Below are positions 1-5,383 of a DNA stretch of 11,841 nucleotides, piece by piece. Source of the DNA: an uncultured Clostridia bacterium (GTDB taxonomy: Bacteria; Bacillota; Clostridia; TANB77; CAG-508); assembly GCA_944386335.1 (NCBI GenBank), contig CALXAQ010000040.1:1-11841 (forward strand), read 5' to 3'. A program made the position numbers and the translations under genes. The notes under the pieces are model-generated. The model saw only the letters and a list, made by a program, of their open reading frames with translations. It searched no databases and was not told the origin of the DNA. The number at the start of each line of letters is the position of its first letter. The first letter of the stretch is position 1.

Positions 1-959
1 GTTCAAACGATATTACTTGGGTTGCAAAAAATGGAGCATACAGTTGGCTTACTCTAAAAAAATACTTAAAAGCGGGAACGTATTATTTGCAAAGAAAATA
101 TGAAATTATTTCTGGGGTTGATAATCTGGGACAAGCAGGAATGTTAACAGTCTATACAGGAGACGATAAAACATTAATAAAATCTATTGCAAACAATAAG
201 GATAAAGATAGTTTTGTTATAACACAAGATAACTACTACAATATTCATCTTATAGCAAGTAATGGTACAGCACAAGGAAATGATATTACAATAAGATTTT
301 ATGACTTGATGTTGTCAGAAAAAGATGAAAACTATATAGAACACAAAGAACAAATAATAACATTTCCTTTAAAAGAAGGACAGTTGCTACATGCAGGAGA
401 TTATCTTACAAGCGATGGGGTACATCATGTAAAACAAACTTGTATCTTTGATGGAACAGAAAATGTATTAAGTGGTTATTTAGACGAAACGATAGACAGT
501 TTTAGAATTGTAATTAGTGGCAAATATAATCAAATGCTAAGCTATCAAACTGACGATAAATGCTCACATTTTAAAAATTTAGGACATACTCCAGCTTGGG
601 GAAGACAGGCTAATACATTTGCTTTATCAAGCGAAGGATATTTATATATATTCTTTGAGAAAAATGTAATAACAAGTGAAATAGAAGCAAAAAATTGGAT
701 AACTGAGCAATATAATAATGGAACTCCTTTAACAGCAGAAGGAACATTAGAAGAAGAGCATATAGAACCATACACAGAAGAACAACAAGCTGTGTATAAC
801 GAACTACAAAGATTAATCTTATACAAAGGTTACAACTACATAACATGTATAGACGAAACAAAATGCAAAATGAAACTTACATATAGACCAGATAATAACG
901 TTAAGATTAAGAGCTTAGAAGAAAGAATAGCTGCACTAGAAAGTGAGGCGACAGTATGA
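1..959 (+). CDS. Phage tail fibre / minor structural protein, C-terminal part (5' truncated by window)
   Basis: The reading frame is open from position 3 with no stop before the TGA at 957-959, so the gene begins upstream of the window; at least 318 residues are present. A TTG at 87 is not a convincing start because coding continues before it. The N-terminal part (LKAGTYYL ... ITIRFYDLMLSE) looks like a beta-sandwich, carbohydrate-binding-like module as found in tail fibres. The middle and end (KNWITEQYNNGTPL, LYKGYNYITC) resemble the C-terminal region of Firmicutes siphophage minor structural or baseplate proteins. The last residues, SLEERIAALESE, form a short coiled coil that could trimerise. 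Lysis genes follow directly, the usual place for a receptor-binding tail protein. The family call is by resemblance; the exact role (fibre, baseplate or tail-associated lysin) is not resolved. Confidence 0.72.
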   Translation, partial: SNDITWVAKNGAYSWLTLKKYLKAGTYYLQRKYEIISGVDNLGQAGMLTVYTGDDKTLIKSIANNKDKDSFVITQDNYYNIHLIASNGTAQGNDITIRFYDLMLSEKDENYIEHKEQIITFPLKEGQLLHAGDYLTSDGVHHVKQTCIFDGTENVLSGYLDETIDSFRIVISGKYNQMLSYQTDDKCSHFKNLGHTPAWGRQANTFALSSEGYLYIFFEKNVITSEIEAKNWITEQYNNGTPLTAEGTLEEEHIEPYTEEQQAVYNELQRLILYKGYNYITCIDETKCKMKLTYRPDNNVKIKSLEERIAALESEATV

Positions 960-1168
960 GCAAGAAAGATAAAATTATAATCGTAGGACTTGTAGTAGTT
1001 TTAGTAATTTTAGCTTTCAATATGATAGAAACAGTAGTACAGCTTATAGATTACGAAAATCGAAAAGAGTCAGGAAATGAGCGATGGTTTCAAGTAGAAA
1101 ATAGGATTTTACAGACAGAAGAAAAAGTGAATAGATTGGAGGAGGACATAAAGCTATGGAGCAAATAG
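956..1168 (+). CDS. Small phage membrane protein with C-terminal coiled coil
   Basis: This gene encodes 70 aa. Its ATG overlaps the TGA of the tail gene (ATGA at 956-959), indicating translational coupling, with a GAGG-like site about 8 bases upstream. Residues 5-30 (KIIIVGLVVVLVILAFNMIETVV) form one transmembrane segment. Residues about 45-70 (ENRILQTEEKVNRLEEDI) have heptad-like spacing of a coiled coil. A single N-terminal anchor plus an extended coil, placed just before the holin, resembles an inner-membrane lysis accessory or spanin-like protein, but I see no diagnostic motif. Function unknown; a lysis or morphogenesis accessory role is inferred from position only. Confidence 0.7.
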   Translation: MSKKDKIIIVGLVVVLVILAFNMIETVVQLIDYENRKESGNERWFQVENRILQTEEKVNRLEEDIKLWSK

Positions 1169-1437
1169 TACAAATGATTGCAAATTATGGTGTTACTTTT
1201 GTTATAGTTGCAATATTCTTATGGGATTATATAGCAAATAAAAAGAAAACAGCAGAAAATCAAGAAACAATTAAAAATACTCTTGCAACAGTAGACAAAA
1301 CTAATAATACAATAGCAAGTTGTTTAAAAGAAATGCAACAGCAAAATCTTAACACAGCAAAGTCTTTAGAACTTCTTCAACAGCAAATGGAAAATACAGA
1401 TAAGAAAATAGATATTTTAATAGAAAGAGGGAATTAA
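1156..1437 (+). CDS. Small phage membrane protein, BhlA/UviB-like architecture
   Basis: This gene encodes 93 aa and overlaps the preceding gene by 13 bases. A strong GGAGGAGG sits just before its ATG, inside the upstream coding sequence. Residues about 8-26 (IANYGVTFVIVAIFLWDYI) form one transmembrane segment, followed by a basic KKK cluster. A long polar, glutamine-rich region follows (residues 33-90, including EMQQQNLNTAKSLELLQQQ) with coiled-coil character. An N-terminal membrane anchor followed by a charged coil is the layout of BhlA/UviB holin-like proteins, which are common in clostridial phages and bacteriocin loci. It lies between another membrane protein and a recognisable holin, so a lysis role (holin-like or regulator) is plausible. 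Similarity is to the architecture, not to a clear motif. Confidence 0.7.
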   Translation: MEQIVQMIANYGVTFVIVAIFLWDYIANKKKTAENQETIKNTLATVDKTNNTIASCLKEMQQQNLNTAKSLELLQQQMENTDKKIDILIERGN

Positions 1438-1439
1438 AA

Positions 1440-1652
1440 ATGATTATGAGCAATAAAGTTTATGATGTTTTAAAATTTGTAGCACAAATTGTTTTACCAG
1501 CTTTAGCAACGTTCTACCTTACTTTAGCAGGAATATGGGGCTTGCCTTTTGGAGAGCAAGTAAGTGGAACAATTATGGCTGTAGATACATTTCTAGGAGC
1601 AGTTCTAATGATTTCTAGTAATAAATACAATAAAGAAAATGAGGAGGAATAA
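1440..1652 (+). CDS. Phage holin, Dp1 family
   Basis: This gene encodes 70 aa with two hydrophobic helices (residues about 11-30 and 38-57) joined by a short turn. A polar C-terminal tail follows (NKYNKENEEE). The pattern NKVYDVLKFVAQIVLPALATFY ... GTIMAVDTFLGAVLMISS(N)KYNKE matches the Streptococcus phage Dp-1 type holin family. That family forms membrane lesions that release the endolysin at lysis. The first ATG (1440) is chosen because AGAGGG at 1426-1431 is 8 bases upstream; the second ATG (1446) would be too far from it. It precedes the amidase by 3 bases, making the standard holin-endolysin pair. Confidence 0.85.
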   Translation: MIMSNKVYDVLKFVAQIVLPALATFYLTLAGIWGLPFGEQVSGTIMAVDTFLGAVLMISSNKYNKENEEE

Positions 1653-1655
1653 GTT

Positions 1656-2549
1656 ATGGCAAATATAATTGATACGAACTTACAATTCAATAGTAACTAT
1701 AGCAAAATGAAAACAGTAGAAGGTATTTTATTGCACCATTCTGGTGTTACAGTATTGCAAACAGTAGAAACAATACATAATTATCATAAAAACAAAGGTT
1801 GGGCAGGAATAGGGTATCACTATTATGTTAGAAAGGATGGCTCTATCTATAAAGGACGTCCAGAAACAATGGCGGGAGCTCATTGTCCAAGCGTAAATAG
1901 TACTTCTATTGGTATTTGTGCAGAAGGAGATTTTAACACAGAAACAATGTCAGAGATACAAAAACAAGCTATTATTGATTTAATAGCAGATATAAAGTCA
2001 AGATACAATATCACATATGTAAAAGGACATAGGGACATCTTAGCTACATCTTGTCCGGGTAATAATTATCCTTTTAACGAAATTGTAAATGGAACAGCAA
2101 ACAATACTACGCCAGAGCAAACACCACCAACAGAAACAAACGAGGATAAATCCTCAGACATTTTTAATGATGGACTAGTAAATTGTATCTATGATATACA
2201 GGAATGGTTAAACAGACATTATAATACAGGATTAGCTTTGGATAATATCTATGGAACAAACACTCATAAAGCATTAGTAAAAGGACTACAAACAGAATTA
2301 AATAAACAATACAATAAAGGTCTAGCTGTAGATGGGATTTTTGGAATGAATACTAAAAATGCTTGTATCAACGTACGTCAAGGAGCAGAAGGAAATATCA
2401 CAATGCTAATTCAGATGGCTTTATTTATTAAAGGATATAATCTAAGCATGGATAAAAAATTTGGTTCTGATACAGCAAGAATCGTAAAACAGTTCCAATC
2501 AGATAATGGATTATCTGTAGACGGTATTGTACGGCAAAAATACTTTTGA
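1656..2549 (+). CDS. N-acetylmuramoyl-L-alanine amidase endolysin, C-terminus apparently frameshifted
   Basis: This secreted-by-holin phage lysin cleaves the amide bond between MurNAc and L-alanine in peptidoglycan. Residues about 18-140 are an Amidase_2 (T7 lysozyme/PGRP-like) domain. Zinc ligands are visible as H27 in LHHSG, H125 in KGHRD and C133 in SCPG. A Thr/Pro/Glu-rich linker (about 148-165) leads to a C-terminal region with peptidoglycan-binding repeats (about 175-297; GLAVDGIFGMNT and GLSVDGI). A strong AGGAGG lies before the ATG. The in-frame end is DGIVRQKYF, but the next frame from 2533 reads GKNTFEKLFK and stops at TAA 2563-2565. That is exactly the expected end of a PG_binding_1 repeat, so one extra base near 2529-2532 probably truncated the last repeat. 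The catalytic domain is intact. Confidence 0.92.
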   Translation: MANIIDTNLQFNSNYSKMKTVEGILLHHSGVTVLQTVETIHNYHKNKGWAGIGYHYYVRKDGSIYKGRPETMAGAHCPSVNSTSIGICAEGDFNTETMSEIQKQAIIDLIADIKSRYNITYVKGHRDILATSCPGNNYPFNEIVNGTANNTTPEQTPPTETNEDKSSDIFNDGLVNCIYDIQEWLNRHYNTGLALDNIYGTNTHKALVKGLQTELNKQYNKGLAVDGIFGMNTKNACINVRQGAEGNITMLIQMALFIKGYNLSMDKKFGSDTARIVKQFQSDNGLSVDGIVRQKYF

Positions 2550-2571
2550 AAAGCTGTTTAAATAAAATTTT

Positions 2572-2604
2572 AGGCAGGTACTTAGTTATCTGCCTGTTTT
2601 TTTT
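2572..2604 (+). terminator. Intrinsic terminator of the phage lysis operon
   Basis: AGGCAGGTA (2572-2580) pairs with TATCTGCCT (2587-2595), giving nine pairs with one G-T wobble and a 6-base loop. A run of eight T follows at 2597-2604. It lies directly after the endolysin, whether that ends at 2549 or at the frame-restored 2565. Confidence 0.88.
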
Positions 2605-2647
2605 GTGCACTTTTGATTTGCAAAGTGTGAATTTTTGTGGTATAATA

Positions 2648-2676
2648 TTGACAGATAGTAAAAGAAATGTTACAAT
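2648..2676 (+). promoter_or_regulatory. Strong plus-strand promoter upstream of the antisense unit
   Basis: TTGACA at 2648-2653, then 17 bases, then TACAAT at 2671-2676, preceded by TGT (extended -10). Transcription would start near 2683. No coding gene follows on this strand before gltX. Its transcript could be a longer version of the antisense RNA described below. ATATTAC (2689-2695) and GTAATAT (2713-2719) could fold near its 5' end. Confidence 0.45.
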
Positions 2677-2722
2677 TTCGTTACTTAAATATTACGAGTT
2701 TGTGAACAATTTGTAATATGTA

Positions 2723-2751
2723 TTGACAAAAGATAATAAGTATAATATAAG
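2723..2751 (+). promoter_or_regulatory. Promoter for antisense RNA against the 54-aa peptide gene
   Basis: TTGACA (2723-2728), 17 bases, TATAAG (2746-2751). The predicted start is near 2758. This lies just outside the minus-strand terminator at 2761-2789, so the transcript would run antisense through the 3' end of the small peptide mRNA. Confidence 0.55.
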
Positions 2752-2757
2752 TAAATT

Positions 2758-2855
2758 AATAAAAAAAGAGTAAGGCTTTTGCCTCACTCATTTGTTGAAT
2801 TATTTTGAGATTGGTTGATATGAGCTTCCGCTGGGCTAATATCAACTTTTTCTTT
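2758..2855 (+). ncRNA. Candidate antisense RNA (type I antitoxin-like), about 98 nt
   Basis: The unit is bounded by a consensus promoter (2723-2751) and a plus-strand intrinsic terminator. In that terminator GTTGATAT (2814-2821) pairs with ATATCAAC (2839-2846) and is followed by TTTTTCTTT. It has no open reading frame of note. It is complementary over its whole length to the 3' end of the minus-strand 54-aa gene, including the last 24 codons, the stop and the terminator hairpin. Convergent 3'-overlapping antisense RNAs of about this size are known for the B. subtilis txpA/RatA and bsrG/SR4 systems. Promoter and terminator are seen; the RNA and its role are inferred. Confidence 0.5.
2761..2789 (-). 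terminator. Intrinsic terminator of the 54-aa peptide gene
   Basis: Read on the minus strand, GAGTGAGGC, loop AAAA, GCCTTACTC, then seven T. The stem is nine base pairs with one mismatch in DNA terms (G-T wobble in the minus-strand RNA). The stop codon (2784-2786) lies inside the stem, so the mRNA ends almost at the stop codon. Confidence 0.8.
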
Positions 2856-2948
2856 ATCTAGATGAAACTGATATCCTAAGACACCAATAACACCTGCCAG
2901 CACAGCTAGACAAAGAATTACAAACCCAATTCCTATGTACTTTTCCAC
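2784..2948 (-). CDS. 54-aa single-pass membrane peptide, candidate type I toxin
   Basis: The gene starts at GTG 2948-2946 and ends at TGA 2786-2784. The GTG is preceded by a very strong purine site (GAAAGGGGGG, 2966-2957) at 8 bases spacing. No in-frame ATG lies between that site and the GTG. The protein begins (V/M)EKYIGIGFVILCLAV. Residues about 4-28 form one transmembrane helix (LAVLAGVIGVLGYQF) and the rest is a polar, mostly acidic tail (HLDKEKVDISPAEAH ... NNSTNE). No family is recognised. It is an independent transcription unit with its own consensus promoter, a leader of about 130 nt and a terminator, and it lies opposite an antisense RNA unit. That arrangement is typical of type I toxin-antitoxin loci in Firmicutes prophages. 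However, known toxins usually have a basic tail, so a non-toxic small membrane protein remains possible. Position next to the lysis cassette suggests prophage or prophage-edge cargo. Confidence 0.68.
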   Translation of the reverse strand: MEKYIGIGFVILCLAVLAGVIGVLGYQFHLDKEKVDISPAEAHINQSQNNSTNE

Positions 2949-2956
2949 AGGTATTG

Positions 2957-3073
2957 CCCCCCTTTCTTTCGTATTTACACCTTGCTGTCAGAAGAAAGCT
3001 AGGTGCATAAACTAATATTTAAGTTGGACATAGAAGATAAATATTAATCTATGCACCCAACTTGAAAGGGGTA
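2957..3073 (-). promoter_or_regulatory. Structured 5' leader of the 54-aa gene with anti-Shine-Dalgarno and switchable hairpins
   Basis: Near the predicted mRNA 5' end (nt about 11-18) is CCCCTTTC (minus strand, 3071-3064). It can pair base for base with GAAAGGGG in the Shine-Dalgarno (2966-2959). Between them, arms 3002-3021 and 3038-3057 form a 20-bp hairpin with two wobbles that would bring the two partners together. An alternative fold is also visible: AAGTTGG (3021-3027) with CCAACTT (3057-3063), plus CATAG/CTATG (3029-3033/3049-3053). This fold is incompatible with the long hairpin. Self-sequestration of the ribosome site by the 5' end is a known feature of several type I toxin mRNAs. 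The pairings are seen; the function is inferred. Confidence 0.5.
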
Positions 3074-3087
3074 TTCAACTATTACAC

Positions 3088-3116
3088 ACTATAACAAAAA
3101 TCAAAATCATTGTCAA
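3088..3116 (-). promoter_or_regulatory. Consensus promoter of the 54-aa peptide gene
   Basis: On the minus strand: TTGACA (3116-3111), 17 bases, TATAGT (3093-3088). Transcription would begin near 3081, giving an mRNA of about 320 nt that ends at the terminator near 2760. Confidence 0.7.
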
Positions 3117-3170
3117 TACAAATTTTGACAAAATTGTGGATAACTTTCAACACACAAAACATAAAAAATA

Positions 3171-3249
3171 TGTTATAATATAGATATCTACTAACAGTAG
3201 TGATAGTGCGAAGAAAGAAATCAGTTTTTTGTGACTGGTTTCTTTTTTT
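3171..3249 (+). ncRNA. Possible small RNA or orphan terminator unit
   Basis: TGTTATAAT at 3171-3179 is an extended -10 promoter element, without a good -35. A strong intrinsic terminator follows 35 bases later: AAAGAAATCAGT (3214-3225) pairs with ACTGGTTTCTTT (3234-3245), ending in a T run at 3243-3249. A transcript of about 64 nt (3186-3249) would carry a small 5' hairpin (ACTA/TAGT) and the terminator stem. No start codon with a ribosome site is present. Alternatively this is only the terminator of transcripts reading rightwards out of the prophage. Confidence 0.38.
3213..3249 (+). terminator. Intrinsic terminator in the intergenic region
   Basis: The stem is 3214-3225 with 3234-3245, twelve pairs including a T-G wobble, with an 8-base loop and a run of seven T to 3249. 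It insulates gltX from rightward transcription out of the prophage side. Confidence 0.75.
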
Positions 3250-3354
3250 CCGCCAAAACGCTATGTAAGAGAAAATTAACAATTGTTATTAATTTGTTAT
3301 TAACGTATCAATTTTGATAAAGTTCTAATAGTATTTTCAAAATTCATAAAAACA

Positions 3355-3383
3355 TTGACAAATCAATGAAAATGGCTTATATT
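3355..3383 (+). promoter_or_regulatory. Distal promoter candidate for gltX
   Basis: TTGACA (3355-3360), 17 bases, TATATT (3378-3383). Its start near 3390 would give gltX a leader of almost 300 nt containing all three palindromes. The stretch between 3250 and 3450 holds no gene. Besides this promoter it has only an 11-bp-phased direct repeat, TTGTTATTAA at 3283-3292 and 3294-3303. Confidence 0.5.
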
Positions 3384-3448
3384 AATAAAAGCACGATATT
3401 ACAAAAATAGGATTGAATGATATTACCAATTATTATGTCTTTATAATC

Positions 3449-3485
3449 AAGGTTGCAATTTAGGGACGTTCCTTAAATTGCAATT
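3449..3485. repeat. REP-like palindrome, left arm of an inverted pair
   Basis: The 31-base core (3453-3483) has arms TTGCAATTTA and TAAATTGCAA around a centre GGGACGTTCC(T). The 37 bases 3449-3485 are an exact reverse complement of 3587-3623. Read in this orientation the stem is continuous apart from a G-T wobble. Confidence 0.85.
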
Positions 3486-3543
3486 CTTGTTTAATAAAGA
3501 AAAAAATCAAGAAAAGATTTGTAAAATCCTTTTAAGGGAAACA

Positions 3544-3572
3544 TTGAAAAGTAAGAAATTATTTGGTATAAT
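3544..3572 (+). promoter_or_regulatory. Proximal gltX promoter, inside the inverted palindrome pair
   Basis: TTGAAA (3544-3549), 17 bases, TATAAT (3567-3572), with TGG before the -10 (extended -10). Transcription would start near 3579, leaving a leader of about 107 nt that contains palindromes two and three. Confidence 0.7.
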
Positions 3573-3586
3573 GAGACAGAAGAAAT

Positions 3587-3623
3587 AATTGCAATTTAAG
3601 GAACGTCCCTAAATTGCAACCTT
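3587..3623. repeat. REP-like palindrome, right arm of an inverted pair
   Basis: This is the exact inverted copy of 3449-3485; its core is 3589-3619. With the left copy it brackets about 100 bases that contain a promoter. Two REPs in opposite orientation form the arrangement called REPIN, moved by REP-associated tyrosine transposases (RAYTs). No transposase lies in this window. Confidence 0.85.
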
Positions 3624-3635
3624 TAAAAACTATAA

Positions 3636-3670
3636 TTTTGAACTTTAAGGAACGTCCCTAAAGTTCAAAA
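3636..3670. repeat. Third REP-like palindrome, with covarying stem
   Basis: Arms TTTTGAACTTTA (3636-3647) and TAAAGTTCAAAA (3659-3670) flank the same AGGAACGTCCC centre as the other copies. Compared with them, two stem positions have changed and both partner positions changed to match, so pairing is conserved. It abuts the gltX ribosome binding site (AAAGGGAG, 3672-3679), so in RNA it would form a hairpin just before the start site. Confidence 0.82.
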
Positions 3671-3685
3671 GAAAGGGAGAAGAGT

Positions 3686-5344
3686 ATGAATTATAAGGAG
3701 TTAGCAGATAAAATTTTTCCAAATATAAAGGAAATTACTTATTATGAAGAAAAATATAAAAAAAGAGATCTACCAGAAGGGGCTATTGTAACAAGATATG
3801 CACCAAGTCCAACAGGATTTGTGCATTTAGGTTCTCTATATCAAGTAGTCATTGCAAAAAAAGTAGCCAAACAAACAAATGGGGTTTTCTTTTTAAGAAT
3901 AGAAGATACGGACCAAAAAAGAGAAGTAGAAAATGGTGTAACAGGTATTCTGCAATCTTTAAAAGATTTTGGATTAGAGCCAGATGAAGGAATGATAGAT
4001 GAAATCCATGAAAAGGGAGAATATGGACCATACAAACAATCTTTAAGGAAAGAGATTTATCAGTCTTATGCAAAATATTTATTAGAACAGGGAAAAGCTT
4101 ACCCATGTTTTGCAACGCCAGAAGAATTAGAAGAAATGAGACAAAAGCAAGAGGCAGCTAAAATTCGTCCTGGATATTATGGTATATGGGCAAAATATAG
4201 AAATTTATCTATAGAAGAAGCAGCAGAAAAAATTGATAAAGGAGAAAGCTATATTATTCGTTTAAAATCACCAGGTAGAGAAGATAGAAAAATAAAACAT
4301 CATGATTTAATTAAAGGAAATGTAGACTTTCCAGAAAATGACCAAGATATTGTTATTATTAAAGCAGATGGACTTCCTACTTACCATTTTGCACATGCTG
4401 TGGATGACCATTTAATGCGAACAACACATGTCATTCGTGGAGATGAATGGCTATCTTCTGTGCCACTTCATTTACAATTATTCCAAATGTTAGGTTTTAA
4501 AGCGCCTAAATATGCCCATATTGCCCCTATTATGAAAGAAGAAGACGGAGGAAAAAGAAAGCTTAGCAAACGTAAAGACCCAGAGGCGGCTGTTAGCTAT
4601 TATACAGAAATGGGAATTCCAAAAGAAGCAGTAATTGAATATCTACTAAATATTGCGAATTCTAATTTTGAAGCATGGAGAAAGCAAAATCCAGATACTT
4701 CTTTAGATAATTTTGAGCTACAGCTAAACAAAATGAGCGTAAGTGGTGCTTTGTTTGATATTGTAAAAATATTGGATATTGCTAAAACAGTTATTTCTAA
4801 ATATACAGCAGAACATATTTATGAAGAAGCATATAAGTGGGCAGAAAATTATGATGAGGAACTAAAAAATCTATTGCAGGATAAAGCCTATGCCTTAAAA
4901 GTATTTGGTATAGAAAGAGGAAATGTAAAACCTAGAAAAGACATTAGTAAATGGTCGGATGTAAAGGAAAATATAGAGTATATGTATGATAGTGAATTTT
5001 TTGGCAGAAAAATAGAATATCCATACCAAAAAATTACAGACCCAGAAAAAGTGAAAGAAATTTTGCAAAAATACATACGCAATTATTATTCACCAGATGA
5101 TGACAAACAAACTTGGTTTAATAAAATAAAAGATTTAGCAGAAGAAACTGGTTTTGCTAGAGAAGTAAAAGAGTGGAAAAATGAGCCAGAGAAATGGCCA
5201 GGTCATGTAGGAGATGTAAGCACAGTTATTAGAGTTGCCTTAACTGGAAGAACTAATACCCCAGATATGTATGAAATTATGCAAGTATTGGGAAAAACAA
5301 GTGTTATAAAAAGACTAGAAAAGGCACAAGAATTCCTAAAATAA
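3686..5344 (+). CDS. gltX: Glutamyl-tRNA synthetase
   Basis: This cytoplasmic class I aminoacyl-tRNA synthetase charges tRNA-Glu (and perhaps tRNA-Gln, if the organism uses the amidotransferase route). It has 552 aa, somewhat longer than the usual 470-500. The Rossmann fold starts at about residue 34 with TRYAPSPTGFVHLGS, where HLGS (47-50) is the HIGH signature. FFLRIEDTDQKR (about 68-79) is the typical GluRS glutamate-binding segment. HVIRGDEWLSS (248-258) and KLSKR (292-296, the KMSKS signature) follow. The C-terminal half is helical and anticodon-binding. Start chosen at ATG 3686, 6 bases after AAAGGGAG. It is probably co-transcribed with the DUF951 gene 40 bases downstream. No T-box is visible in the leader. 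Confidence 0.95.
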   Translation: MNYKELADKIFPNIKEITYYEEKYKKRDLPEGAIVTRYAPSPTGFVHLGSLYQVVIAKKVAKQTNGVFFLRIEDTDQKREVENGVTGILQSLKDFGLEPDEGMIDEIHEKGEYGPYKQSLRKEIYQSYAKYLLEQGKAYPCFATPEELEEMRQKQEAAKIRPGYYGIWAKYRNLSIEEAAEKIDKGESYIIRLKSPGREDRKIKHHDLIKGNVDFPENDQDIVIIKADGLPTYHFAHAVDDHLMRTTHVIRGDEWLSSVPLHLQLFQMLGFKAPKYAHIAPIMKEEDGGKRKLSKRKDPEAAVSYYTEMGIPKEAVIEYLLNIANSNFEAWRKQNPDTSLDNFELQLNKMSVSGALFDIVKILDIAKTVISKYTAEHIYEEAYKWAENYDEELKNLLQDKAYALKVFGIERGNVKPRKDISKWSDVKENIEYMYDSEFFGRKIEYPYQKITDPEKVKEILQKYIRNYYSPDDDKQTWFNKIKDLAEETGFAREVKEWKNEPEKWPGHVGDVSTVIRVALTGRTNTPDMYEIMQVLGKTSVIKRLEKAQEFLK

Positions 5345-5383
5345 GAAATAAGGAAAAGAAATAGAAGAAAAGGATGGATGCAG

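Noticed and set aside
2618..2646. Additional promoter TTGCAA-N17-TATAAT
   Set aside because: The -10 is perfect but the -35 matches only four of six and it overlaps the better promoter at 2648-2676; in AT-rich DNA this is not enough alone.
3082..3282. 66-aa minus-strand reading frame
   Set aside because: It has no ribosome binding site. It runs across a plus-strand terminator and the promoter of the 54-aa gene, and its composition is that of translated AT-rich non-coding DNA.
3449..3670. CRISPR array
   Set aside because: There are three palindromes, but they differ in orientation and stem sequence and are unevenly spaced (about 100 and 13 bases), with no spacer structure and no cas genes.
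3390..3685. T-box riboswitch upstream of gltX
   Set aside because: Synthetase genes in Firmicutes often have one, but the conserved AGGGTGGNACCGCG segment and antiterminator are absent here and also before serS.
2605..3685. tRNA gene or obvious attachment site marking the prophage end
   Set aside because: I found no cloverleaf or TTCGANNC-type T-loop, and the other prophage end is outside the window, so no att repeat can be matched.
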